Assembly: GCA_046727435.1 (NCBI GenBank)
Contig: JBKPCR010000180.1
Span: forward strand, 1 to 5,799
DNA length: 5,799 bases
Reading direction: 5' to 3'
Source of the DNA: CAVPRW01 sp046727435 [NCBI: bacterium]
GTDB taxonomy: Bacteria; Tectomicrobia; Entotheonellia; J063
In this document: positions 1 through 5,799 of the stretch, piece after piece
Position numbering within the stretch: position 1 is the first letter of the stretch
Layout: every line of letters starts with the position of its first letter
Made by a program: the position numbers and the translations under genes
The notes under the pieces: generated by a model
Told to the model about the DNA's origin: nothing
Seen by the model: the letters and a program-made list of their open reading frames with translations, nothing else
The model's database searches: none

Positions 1-277
1 TAGTCGTCAATCCGGCCTGCATGGCCGGTGTTCGGACCTCGAGTCCGAATTTCAGCGCCCTGTGAGGCCTTACGAAGTTGTAATAGCAGCGAATCAACTC
101 GAGGTGATCGTCGAAGTGCTCCTTCCATCGCGCATGGTAAATCGTCCGCCGAAATAGATATGCCGAACCTTGTCGGATCGTGAGGTTCAGCCGTTCGATA
201 AAGGACGTGTTCAGTTTCGAGGAGTCCTCGGAATCAGCAAGCATCTTCTCCAAGGCCATCCTATAGGTAATGAACGC
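1..277 (-). pseudogene. Transposase C-terminal fragment (DDE-type), truncated
   Basis: Read on the minus strand, this stretch encodes about 92 residues with no stop and runs off the left edge of the window. Diagnostic segments, in order, are ALEKMLADSEDSSKLNTSF, then IERLNLTIRQGSAYLFRR, then a histidine/arginine-rich stretch, then CYYNFVRPHRALKFG and RTPAMQAGL. The NTSF-ERLNLTIRQGSAYL and YYNFVRPHRALKFG blocks are, from memory, the conserved C-terminal part of a DDE transposase family common in Acidobacteriota, Planctomycetes and other soil bacteria. The ERLN glutamate is plausibly the last acid of the DDE triad; that is inference. The frame stays open to about base 447, but beyond about base 280 it stops resembling a transposase. 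The N-terminal two thirds, with the first two catalytic acids, is therefore absent or unrecognisable, and there is no credible start codon. I call it an inactive remnant. The exact IS family cannot be fixed from this piece. Confidence 0.8.
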
Positions 278-669
278 TATGCTTCTCAGCCCGCCCGGGG
301 ATTGAGCTTGCTTCTGGAAAAATGGTGAAGTATGTGGGGAGTCCGGTCGCAGTTTTGTAAGGATATTCCTTTGCGTTGGCGCGAAAATGGATGTTGTTGT
401 TGATATAGGACGTAGGGATCGCTTCCCCGGACAGAACTGCCTGTTTCAGTCTGATGGCGACTATCCGCCTCGAGACGAGCCGCCAGTGTCCGCGCCGTTT
501 CTGCTCTGCCGTGTCCGCGGGAGGGCCGAGTCCTTGCGTGATTGCCGTTCGGTTCTGCTTCTGTCGGTCGGTAGACATACTGTCCGTACTCCACGAGGGT
601 GCCGTCAGTCACAGATCCGTGAACTCATGCGCGGATAAGTTGAAAGGCGTCGTTAGGTATCCGTGAATC
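278..669. other. Intergenic stretch without a supportable gene
   Basis: Several overlapping open frames of 70 to 110 codons occur on both strands here, but none has a recognisable domain, a convincing ribosome-binding site or a clear advantage over its competitors. The two longest minus-strand frames (261-578 and 286-612) are rich in Arg, Thr and Pro in the way of non-coding GC-rich DNA. The stretch lies between the truncated transposase and the 3' end of the ankyrin gene, so it may hold eroded DNA from the lost part of the insertion element. That is inference. I saw no obvious hairpin followed by a T-run that could terminate the ankyrin transcript. Confidence 0.5.
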
Positions 670-1545
670 TCAGGGCGATTGCTCCTCAAGATAATGCTTG
701 ATTGCAGGATGTCCCCCATACTCTGCCCACCCGGCGGCTGTCCCGCCGACTTTACTGTCTTTGATGCTCACGTCCGCCCCCTGACGAATGAGGAACTCCA
801 CCATCGGTTGATGCCCGTTAAGCGCTGCATAGTGCAAACCCGTGCCCGAATAATCAAAGCCTCCCGGGATGGCGTTGATTTGTGCGCCCCTTTCCAACAG
901 GAGTTTTGCGGCATGAATGTGGCCGTGCATGCAAGCATAGACGAAGGCGTTATTGAGAATGCTCTCGCGATCGTTCGCCCACGAGCCAAATTTGGCTGCC
1001 AGTTGTTGCTTACCGCCCGCGTCGAAGTTCGACCGGCTGATGACTTCGAGGTTTCCCCAGGGCCAGTTGATGGCGCCGGCTTCCGGCTTCAGAGTTCCAT
1101 CGTTGTTGAAAAATCCTTCGATCAGATCCGTGCGTCCAAGACCCGCGGCGATGCGCAGGTTGGAAATGGATGCACCGCGACGGAGGAGGAGATCAATCAT
1201 GTGTCGACTATTCCAGTAGAGCGCCTCCTCTAAAGGTGCCCACCCGCCGGAACCGTTAATGGCTGCGCCGCGGTCAAGCAGCAACTCGGCAGCTTCGACA
1301 TTGTCGCAGCTTGAACAAGCGACGAATGGCTCATTTACCTCGGCGCCGGCCTCAACCAGGAGCCGCACAATTTCAATGTTGTTCGGCGCATGTCTGCCCT
1401 GAAGGACGACGCATTGAAGCAAAGTCGGATGACTCGTCGAGGACCGCGAAGTTACCAGAGTGGAATCCTCCTTTATCAGTGTGCAGAGACGGTCGACATC
1501 GCCAAGTTTGATGGCAACTATCGCGGGATGAAATTTAGCGTCCAT
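670..1545 (-). CDS. Ankyrin-repeat protein, 291 residues
   Basis: An intact minus-strand gene for a cytosolic protein made almost entirely of ankyrin helices. I count about eight repeats: residues 6-36, 40-72, 74-97, 101-127, 128-150, 197-225, 234-262 and 265-288. Typical repeat signatures are IVRLLVEAGAEVN, AAELLLDRGAAIN, AAKLLLERGAQIN and GLHYAALNGHQPMVEFLIRQGADV. Residues 151-196 (containing INWPWGN) break the repeat register and look like an insert or degenerate repeats. There is no signal peptide, membrane segment or catalytic domain. Ankyrin repeats bind proteins; the partner here is unknown and no enzymatic role should be assumed. The start at 1545 is supported by AGGAG at 1551-1555 (minus strand), five bases before the ATG. 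The gene ends in TGA at 670-672. It is divergent from the broken DinB gene and has no partner in an operon within the window. The fold call is firm, the function open. Confidence 0.93.
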   Translation of the reverse strand: MDAKFHPAIVAIKLGDVDRLCTLIKEDSTLVTSRSSTSHPTLLQCVVLQGRHAPNNIEIVRLLVEAGAEVNEPFVACSSCDNVEAAELLLDRGAAINGSGGWAPLEEALYWNSRHMIDLLLRRGASISNLRIAAGLGRTDLIEGFFNNDGTLKPEAGAINWPWGNLEVISRSNFDAGGKQQLAAKFGSWANDRESILNNAFVYACMHGHIHAAKLLLERGAQINAIPGGFDYSGTGLHYAALNGHQPMVEFLIRQGADVSIKDSKVGGTAAGWAEYGGHPAIKHYLEEQSP

Positions 1546-1656
1546 GAACTCTCCTGCCAGATGTTGTGCGTCGACTGAACATGTACATTCCCAAATTTAG
1601 TGCCAGGCGCCGCAGAGGCGAGCGGTAAGATATCACCATCATAGAAGGGAGTGCAC
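1546..1656. promoter_or_regulatory. Divergent intergenic region between ankyrin gene and DinB pseudogene
   Basis: This 111-base gap must hold the 5' signals for the minus-strand ankyrin gene and, before decay, the plus-strand DinB gene. Ribosome-binding sites are visible at both ends: AGGAG on the minus strand at 1551-1555, and AAGGGAG on the plus strand at 1645-1651, five bases before the ATG at 1657. I could not pick a convincing -35/-10 pair for either direction; TAAGAT near 1625-1631 is a weak -10 candidate for the plus strand. The promoter role is inferred from the gene layout. Confidence 0.5.
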
Positions 1657-2132
1657 ATGAACAACAACGACACCATCTTTTAGCGCGCGGTGACTAAACT
1701 ATTGTCGGAAATCTTCGACGGCCCTTCCGGCCAGCAGGCATATATCCTCAACCCGGGCGATCCTGGTCTGCTTCGCCAACTGGAATCGATCTCGGCCAGT
1801 ACCGCCATCAACGCAGCCAACGCCGGGAAAATCCACGATAGCGGCCCATATTGATCACCTGCACTACGGCTTGTCTTTGCTGACACCTTGGGCCGCTGCA
1901 GAAACCAATCCCTGGGCGGGTGCGGACTGGAACGGCAGTTGGCAGCGCACAATGGTTTCGGAGGAGCAATGGCGAACCCTGCGAGACAAGCTCAGGCGTG
2001 AATCGGAAGCATGGCGCAAGGCGACAAGCGCTTTTTCGGAATGGGATGACATTACGGCGGCCGGGGGCTGTCTCCAGCGTCGCCCATACTAGGTATCACC
2101 TTGGCGCGATCAGGCAGATCCTTACGGCGATC
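1657..2132 (+). pseudogene. DinB-family (four-helix bundle metalloprotein) pseudogene
   Basis: A broken plus-strand gene that can be reassembled across three frames. It starts at the ATG at 1657 behind a good ribosome-binding site and reads MNNNDTIF, then meets TAG at 1681-1683, where a CAG (Gln) would fit. The same frame continues RAVTKLLSEIFDGPSGQQAY and on to about base 1800. It then needs a one-base shift to read PGKSTIAAHIDHLHYGLSLL, followed by a segment rich in Trp (PWAGADWNGSWQRT) and an EEQWRTLRDKLRRE helix. A second one-base shift at the G-run 2063-2067 restores GAVSSVAHTRYHLGAIRQI. DinB/YfiT-like proteins use histidines from helix 2 (here in AAHIDH) and from an HxxxH near the C-terminus (here H-TRY-H) to bind a metal. 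Some act as thiol-dependent transferases, but the substrate here is unknown. The reassembled length of about 155 residues suits the family. Sequencing errors are possible, but the neighbouring long genes have none. Confidence 0.85.
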
Positions 2133-2133
2133 G

Positions 2134-2262
2134 CATTTGCACGCCATCATTTCCGATGGTGTCTGGACTGCAGAAGGAGAGTTCCTCGATCTTCCCTCGG
2201 TCGATACCGCGACTGTCTGCGAAGTTTTTCGCCGTCTTCTTCTTCGCTGCCTGCACAAAAAG
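2134..2262 (+). mobile_element. IS91-family transposase fragment (HUH motif region)
   Basis: The plus-strand frame starting at CAT 2134 reads HLHAIISDGVWTAEGEF, then LDLPSVDTATVCEVFRRLLL, then RCLHKK. This matches, from memory, the central part of IS91-type transposases, where a PHLHxxxxDG block carries the HUH metal-binding motif and is followed by LP-DT and a VFRR-LL-LH helix. The HLH at 2134-2142 is the candidate HUH motif. The usual continuation (a helix with LSE, then LLSW-H-GFSV) is absent after about base 2262, as are everything upstream and the downstream catalytic tyrosines. The piece is therefore about 43 codons of a protein normally several hundred residues long and cannot be functional. 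It abuts the 3' end of the DinB pseudogene directly. No IS91 terminal sequences were recognised. Confidence 0.72.
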
Positions 2263-2700
2263 GTATTGCATCTGGCGCGCATTGGTGTGGATCTGCGACC
2301 AGGTTCAGCTTGGTTGCCAGTTTCATAACTTCGGCCCACTCCGGCGTGTCGTACCGGTATCCGGTCGTGTAGTTGCAGAATTCTCCTAGCCAGACAATGC
2401 GCATCGTCCAGAACTGGTTCTCGGAATTTCGCGATGCGCGGCAGCGCGCACTGAAAGACGAGAATCGTTGTGTTGCAGAGAAGCCGATTCTGTGTTACCA
2501 AGAGATCCAGAAATGCATAGCCCTGTCGCGCCTCGCGCTTTGGTCGGTGTTGGCAGATTCCCCCCACGTGCCGTGACGTTATCGACTCCCAGAGCTGCTA
2601 TAGCCGCGTCCGAGGGAGGGGAACTTGGATATCAAGGCTAAGACGGTGCTCCGACAGCTTTATCAAGAAAGACATCGTACGTGATTGAGTAATGATAGAC
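2263..2700. other. Gene-free stretch upstream of the receptor gene, with protein-like remnants
   Basis: No gene is recognised in these 438 bases. On the minus strand, about 2425 down to 2282, a frame reads smoothly (including FWTMRIVWLGEFCNYTTGY and TPEWAEVMKLATKLNLVADP), mostly with G or C in third positions. It could be the scrap of an unidentified gene. On the plus strand, a competing frame from 2373 to 2576 (including WFSEFRDARQRALKDE) also looks plausible, so coding strand is undecided. The last 130 bases or so should contain the promoter of the receptor gene; I found no pair of promoter boxes strong enough to call. Confidence 0.45.
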
Positions 2701-2706
2701 GAGGAG
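2701..2706 (+). promoter_or_regulatory. Ribosome-binding site of the TonB-dependent receptor gene
   Basis: GAGGAG lies seven bases before the ATG at 2714, which is ideal spacing and fixes the start of the receptor gene. Another ATG at 2709 sits only two bases after it and is followed by a stop after one codon, so it is a poor competitor. Confidence 0.8.
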
Positions 2707-2713
2707 CCATGCC

Positions 2714-5700
2714 ATGAAGCAAAGTCGAACGACGCCTAGGCGATGCTGTGAACTCGCCGCAATCACGAGTTTGTTTTTGTTAGCATTATCCATCTTTGCT
2801 TCTGCGCAGGCGATCACAGGCCGGTTGGTCGGGACCGTTCAGGATGGCAGCCAGGCTGTTGTCCCAGATGTCAAGGTCACTATTACAAACCAAGGCACCG
2901 GGATCTCGTGGGAATTCCAGACCGATGCCCAAGGCAATTACGTCGCACCGTCGCTTCCCTCTGGGGCTTACAAGATCACGGTTGCCGCACCAGGATTCCG
3001 ACAATCGGTCGCGAACAACGTCGAAGTCAATGTCGCCCAGACTACGCGGATGGACTTCACGCTCGAGCTGGGCCGCGTGGAAGAGACCGTGGAAGTCAGC
3101 GGTACCGCGCCGTTGGTTCAGAGCACATCTTCTGACCTCGGAGAAGTTGTGGATCGGCGCCAGATTCAAACGTTGCCGCTGAATGGAAGAATCTTCTCGC
3201 AACTGATCCAACTCGTCCCCGGCGCTGTACCCGCTGGTTTTGGAGCGGCACCCGAGGCCGGTTCAACCGCCGGCGCGCGCACTTTCACTTCGGCCAGTGT
3301 TAACGGTCTGCCTTGGTCAGGCACCACCTATTACATGGATGGGGTTGAGAATAAAGAACCGCTGAACGCTTTCATCAGCATGTCACCGCCGATCGAAGCG
3401 ATCGAGGAGTTCAAGGTTCAGACCAACAGCGCCAGCGCGGAGTATGGCGCCTTTGGCGGAGGCGTTGTCAATCTGACGCTGCGATCAGGAACCAACGAAT
3501 ACCACGGGTCCGTTTTTGAATACCTTCGCAACGAAGCTCTGAACGCCAAGGATTTCTTTGCAATCACAAAGAACCCTTTCAAGACAAATCAGTTCGGAGG
3601 AACTTTTGGTGGTCCAATTGTCGAAAACAAGGCCTTCTTCTTTGGAGATTATCAAGGACTGAGACTAAGGGGCGGACGGCCGACCGTGGCATCAGTTCCA
3701 ACGCAGGCGATGCGTGATGGTCGATTCCTGGCCAGCGAAGGATTCGCCAGTCCGATTTACGATCCGCTTTCCAACGTTGATCCAACCCAAAGAACCGCGT
3801 TCGCCAACAGTGAAATCCCGGCTGGACGAATGGACCCTGTCGCTGTCAAAGCGCTGAATCTTTGGCCACTACCGAATCTCACGGGGCTTGCCAACAATTA
3901 TGTCGAAAATCTCTCCCAGACACAGGATGTCAACCAGTTTGACGTTCGAGTAGACTACCAGTTTGTGCGGCTGGGACGCCTGTTCGTCCGCGAGTCTTAT
4001 TCGAGACGTGCCCTGCGCTCGTCTCTTCCCGGCGCCCCTTTCATTGCCTTTAACGAAATCAACTCAGATTCTCGCGATCATAACACGGTCATCGGTCATA
4101 CCTATTCCTTCACCCTAACACTGCTCAATGAGCTTCGTTTAGGCTTTAATCGTTTTAACACCCCTCATTACGGATCTGACTCCAATCTCGACATAAACAA
4201 CGAACTCGGCATCAAGAACGGCAACCTGGCCGGATTTCCCGAAACCCGAGGGGTGGCAAATTTCACCATCCCAGGCCTGACCGGAACGGGCTCTCCGGGT
4301 TTTACGAATGCGCTTCGTCTTTCCAATACCTATCAAATCACCGAGAACGTGACGTGGGTGAAGGGCGCTCACACACTCAAGCTTGGCGCCGATCTGAAGC
4401 GGATCGAGTCGACGCTCACCAATCCCGAATCCAATCCGCGGGGCTTCTTTAACTTCAATACCAACATGACCAGCTTGGTTGGTGCAGGTGGGGCGGCGTT
4501 TGCCAGCTTCCTGCTGGGTTATCCCGATAACTACGGCAGGTCGATTGTGGACACGCGGCCCGCGGTCAGGATGTTCGCCAGCGGTCTCTATGTGCAGGAC
4601 GACTGGCGTGTGACGCGAAATCTGACGTTAAATCTCGGTCTTCGCCATGACCTGTTCACGCATCCTCACGAGCGGCACAACCGTCACAGCAACCTTGACC
4701 TGACAACCGGAAAAATTGTCCTCGCCAACGACGACAATACGGGACCCAACATCGACACCGCCAAGAAAAACTTCGGACCGAGATTTGGGTTCGCCTACAG
4801 CCCTGACGATGGCAAGACCGCCGTCCGCGGTTCGTTTGGCATCGGCTACTTCACAGGTAACTTCGGCGCAAACGGAGGAACCCTGGAGCGCAACTATCCG
4901 TTTTTCCAAACCTTTTCGCTGGCCGCGTCCGACCGATTCACGCCTTTTGCCCGCTTGAGTGTGGACGGATTGCCGGGGTACGTTTCTCAGGCACTATCGC
5001 TCACGATCACTCCGCCTCCCGGTTTATCCCTGTTCTACATACCCAGGGATTTCCGTCAGGATACGGTGGCGATGTGGCAGTTCAGCATCCAGCGGCAATT
5101 CGCCTCTTCCAGTGTGGTTGAAGTCGCCTACGTCGGTAATCACGGCTATCATCTGTTCAGCGGCAACCGAAACATCAATGCTGCACAACCGGGGCCAGGC
5201 GCGGTCGATCCGCGAAGGCCTTATTTCAGCGTACTGCCCAACACCCAGACAATCAATCAGAGAAATTCAGATGGTTCCTCGCACTACCACAGCTTCCAAG
5301 CGAAATACTCAAAGCGTTTCTCGGCCGGCTTGCAGGCGCTCGTCTCCTATACTTTCTCTAAGACCATCGATGATGTTTCCGTCATCTGGCCCTATGACAA
5401 CCGGCTCAACCGCGGTCCCTCAACTGGGATGAACGGAAGCAAGTCATTCGACGTCCCACATATTTTTGTGGCGAGTCATCTCTACGAGCTTCCTTTTGGC
5501 AAAGGAAAGAGGTTCCTGGCAGATGCGCCCACCGTCGTCGATTTAATTCTCGGCGGCTGGCAGACCAACGGAATCACCACCCTCCGCAGCGGGCAGGCGA
5601 TGTACATCAGAGTGGCAACGGTTCAGTTGAACGCCGGCACTACCGAGAACTGGGCCAACATCAGCTGCTCAGAGGTCAATCACCCCAAGAAAGTCGAGCA

Positions 5701-5799
5701 GTGGTTCGACACGAGTTGCTTTTCGGCTCCGGCCCAGTTCCAGTTTGGCAACTCAGGCAAAGGCCATGCCCGCGGACCCGGACTGGTCAACTTCGATCT
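2714..5799 (+). CDS. TonB-dependent receptor, Oar-like with carboxypeptidase-regulatory domain (3' partial)
   Basis: An outer-membrane protein that likely imports a large substrate using TonB energy; the substrate is unknown. The frame is open for 1028 codons to the window edge. Residues 1-33 are a signal peptide: basic start with RR, hydrophobic core around 14-28, and a likely cut after ASA (29-31) or QA (33). Residues 34-119 form a carboxypeptidase-regulatory beta-sandwich (GTVQDGSQAVVPDVKVTITN, then TDAQGNYVAPSLPSGAYKI). EETVEV at 123-128 sits where a TonB-box-like strand is often found. The plug follows from about 130, with TLPLNGR (153-159) and YYMDGVE (206-212). Barrel signatures are NEYHGSVFEYLRN (261-273), NQFGGTFGGP (292-301), FFFGDYQGL (308-316), VQDDWRV (627-633), LTLNLGLRHD (637-646), YVGNHGYHL (806-814) and YTFSKTIDD (879-887). 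Family members usually have about 1100-1250 residues, so perhaps 80-200 are missing. In Acidobacteriota such genes often stand alone without a SusD-type lipoprotein. The start is fixed by GAGGAG at 2701-2706. Confidence 0.93.
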   Translation, partial: MKQSRTTPRRCCELAAITSLFLLALSIFASAQAITGRLVGTVQDGSQAVVPDVKVTITNQGTGISWEFQTDAQGNYVAPSLPSGAYKITVAAPGFRQSVANNVEVNVAQTTRMDFTLELGRVEETVEVSGTAPLVQSTSSDLGEVVDRRQIQTLPLNGRIFSQLIQLVPGAVPAGFGAAPEAGSTAGARTFTSASVNGLPWSGTTYYMDGVENKEPLNAFISMSPPIEAIEEFKVQTNSASAEYGAFGGGVVNLTLRSGTNEYHGSVFEYLRNEALNAKDFFAITKNPFKTNQFGGTFGGPIVENKAFFFGDYQGLRLRGGRPTVASVPTQAMRDGRFLASEGFASPIYDPLSNVDPTQRTAFANSEIPAGRMDPVAVKALNLWPLPNLTGLANNYVENLSQTQDVNQFDVRVDYQFVRLGRLFVRESYSRRALRSSLPGAPFIAFNEINSDSRDHNTVIGHTYSFTLTLLNELRLGFNRFNTPHYGSDSNLDINNELGIKNGNLAGFPETRGVANFTIPGLTGTGSPGFTNALRLSNTYQITENVTWVKGAHTLKLGADLKRIESTLTNPESNPRGFFNFNTNMTSLVGAGGAAFASFLLGYPDNYGRSIVDTRPAVRMFASGLYVQDDWRVTRNLTLNLGLRHDLFTHPHERHNRHSNLDLTTGKIVLANDDNTGPNIDTAKKNFGPRFGFAYSPDDGKTAVRGSFGIGYFTGNFGANGGTLERNYPFFQTFSLAASDRFTPFARLSVDGLPGYVSQALSLTITPPPGLSLFYIPRDFRQDTVAMWQFSIQRQFASSSVVEVAYVGNHGYHLFSGNRNINAAQPGPGAVDPRRPYFSVLPNTQTINQRNSDGSSHYHSFQAKYSKRFSAGLQALVSYTFSKTIDDVSVIWPYDNRLNRGPSTGMNGSKSFDVPHIFVASHLYELPFGKGKRFLADAPTVVDLILGGWQTNGITTLRSGQAMYIRVATVQLNAGTTENWANISCSEVNHPKKVEQWFDTSCFSAPAQFQFGNSGKGHARGPGLVNFD

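Noticed and set aside
615-667. Direct repeat ATCCGTGAA at 615-623 and 659-667
   Set aside because: Nine bases is too short, and neither copy borders a recognisable element end, so it cannot be called a target-site duplication.
679-1233. 184-codon plus-strand open frame
   Set aside because: It lies entirely antisense to the intact ankyrin gene, has no recognisable domain and is best explained as a shadow of that gene's codon structure.
1581-1588. Palindrome ATGTACAT in the divergent intergenic region as an operator
   Set aside because: The symmetry does not extend beyond eight bases, and a palindrome of this length is expected by chance about every 256 bases; no regulator gene is nearby.
1-2262. 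A composite transposon carrying the ankyrin gene
   Set aside because: The two flanking transposase remnants belong to different families and are both internal fragments without visible terminal repeats, so there is no evidence they ever moved the region together.
1920-2372. 150-codon plus-strand open frame as a gene in its own right
   Set aside because: Only its middle part (about 2064-2132) resembles a protein, and that part is the C-terminus of the frameshifted DinB gene; the rest is out of frame with both DinB and the IS91 fragment.
2052-2567. 171-codon minus-strand open frame
   Set aside because: It runs antisense through the end of the DinB pseudogene and the IS91 fragment, and its product is Arg-rich with no family resemblance.
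2786-3211. 141-codon minus-strand open frame
   Set aside because: It is antisense to the signal peptide, regulatory domain and plug of the receptor and shows no domain of its own.
4959-5432. 157-codon plus-strand open frame
   Set aside because: It is an alternative frame inside the TonB-dependent receptor gene, whose own frame carries clear barrel motifs across the same bases.

Overview
The window reads as a chromosomal fragment of an Acidobacteriota-like soil bacterium. The main evidence is the large gene on the right, an Oar-like TonB-dependent receptor with an N-terminal carboxypeptidase-regulatory domain. This type of receptor is strongly expanded in Acidobacteriota. The ankyrin protein and the DinB-family remnant also fit such a genome. 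This assignment is an inference from protein style; there is no rRNA or other marker here.

Layout. Bases 1-277 (minus strand) hold the C-terminal part of a transposase; its upstream part is missing. Bases 278-669 hold no gene I can support. Bases 670-1545 (minus) encode an intact 291-residue ankyrin-repeat protein. A short divergent intergenic region (1546-1656) separates it from a plus-strand DinB-family gene that is clearly broken, with an early stop and two single-base frameshifts (1657-2132). Joined to its 3' end is a roughly 43-codon scrap of an IS91-family HUH transposase (2134-2262). Bases 2263-2700 contain no recognisable gene, although one minus-strand stretch is protein-like. From 2714 to the right edge (plus) runs one uninterrupted reading frame of 1028 codons, the TonB-dependent receptor, cut off by the window end.

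How it fits together. The left 2.3 kb looks like a patch of gene decay and mobile-element debris around one surviving gene (ankyrin). The receptor gene on the right has its own ribosome-binding site and seems independent of the debris. I see no operon linking the genes, and no CRISPR array, tRNA, rRNA or complete insertion sequence. I do not see an undescribed multi-gene system. The most informative observations are the reconstructable DinB pseudogene and its abrupt junction with the IS91 fragment.
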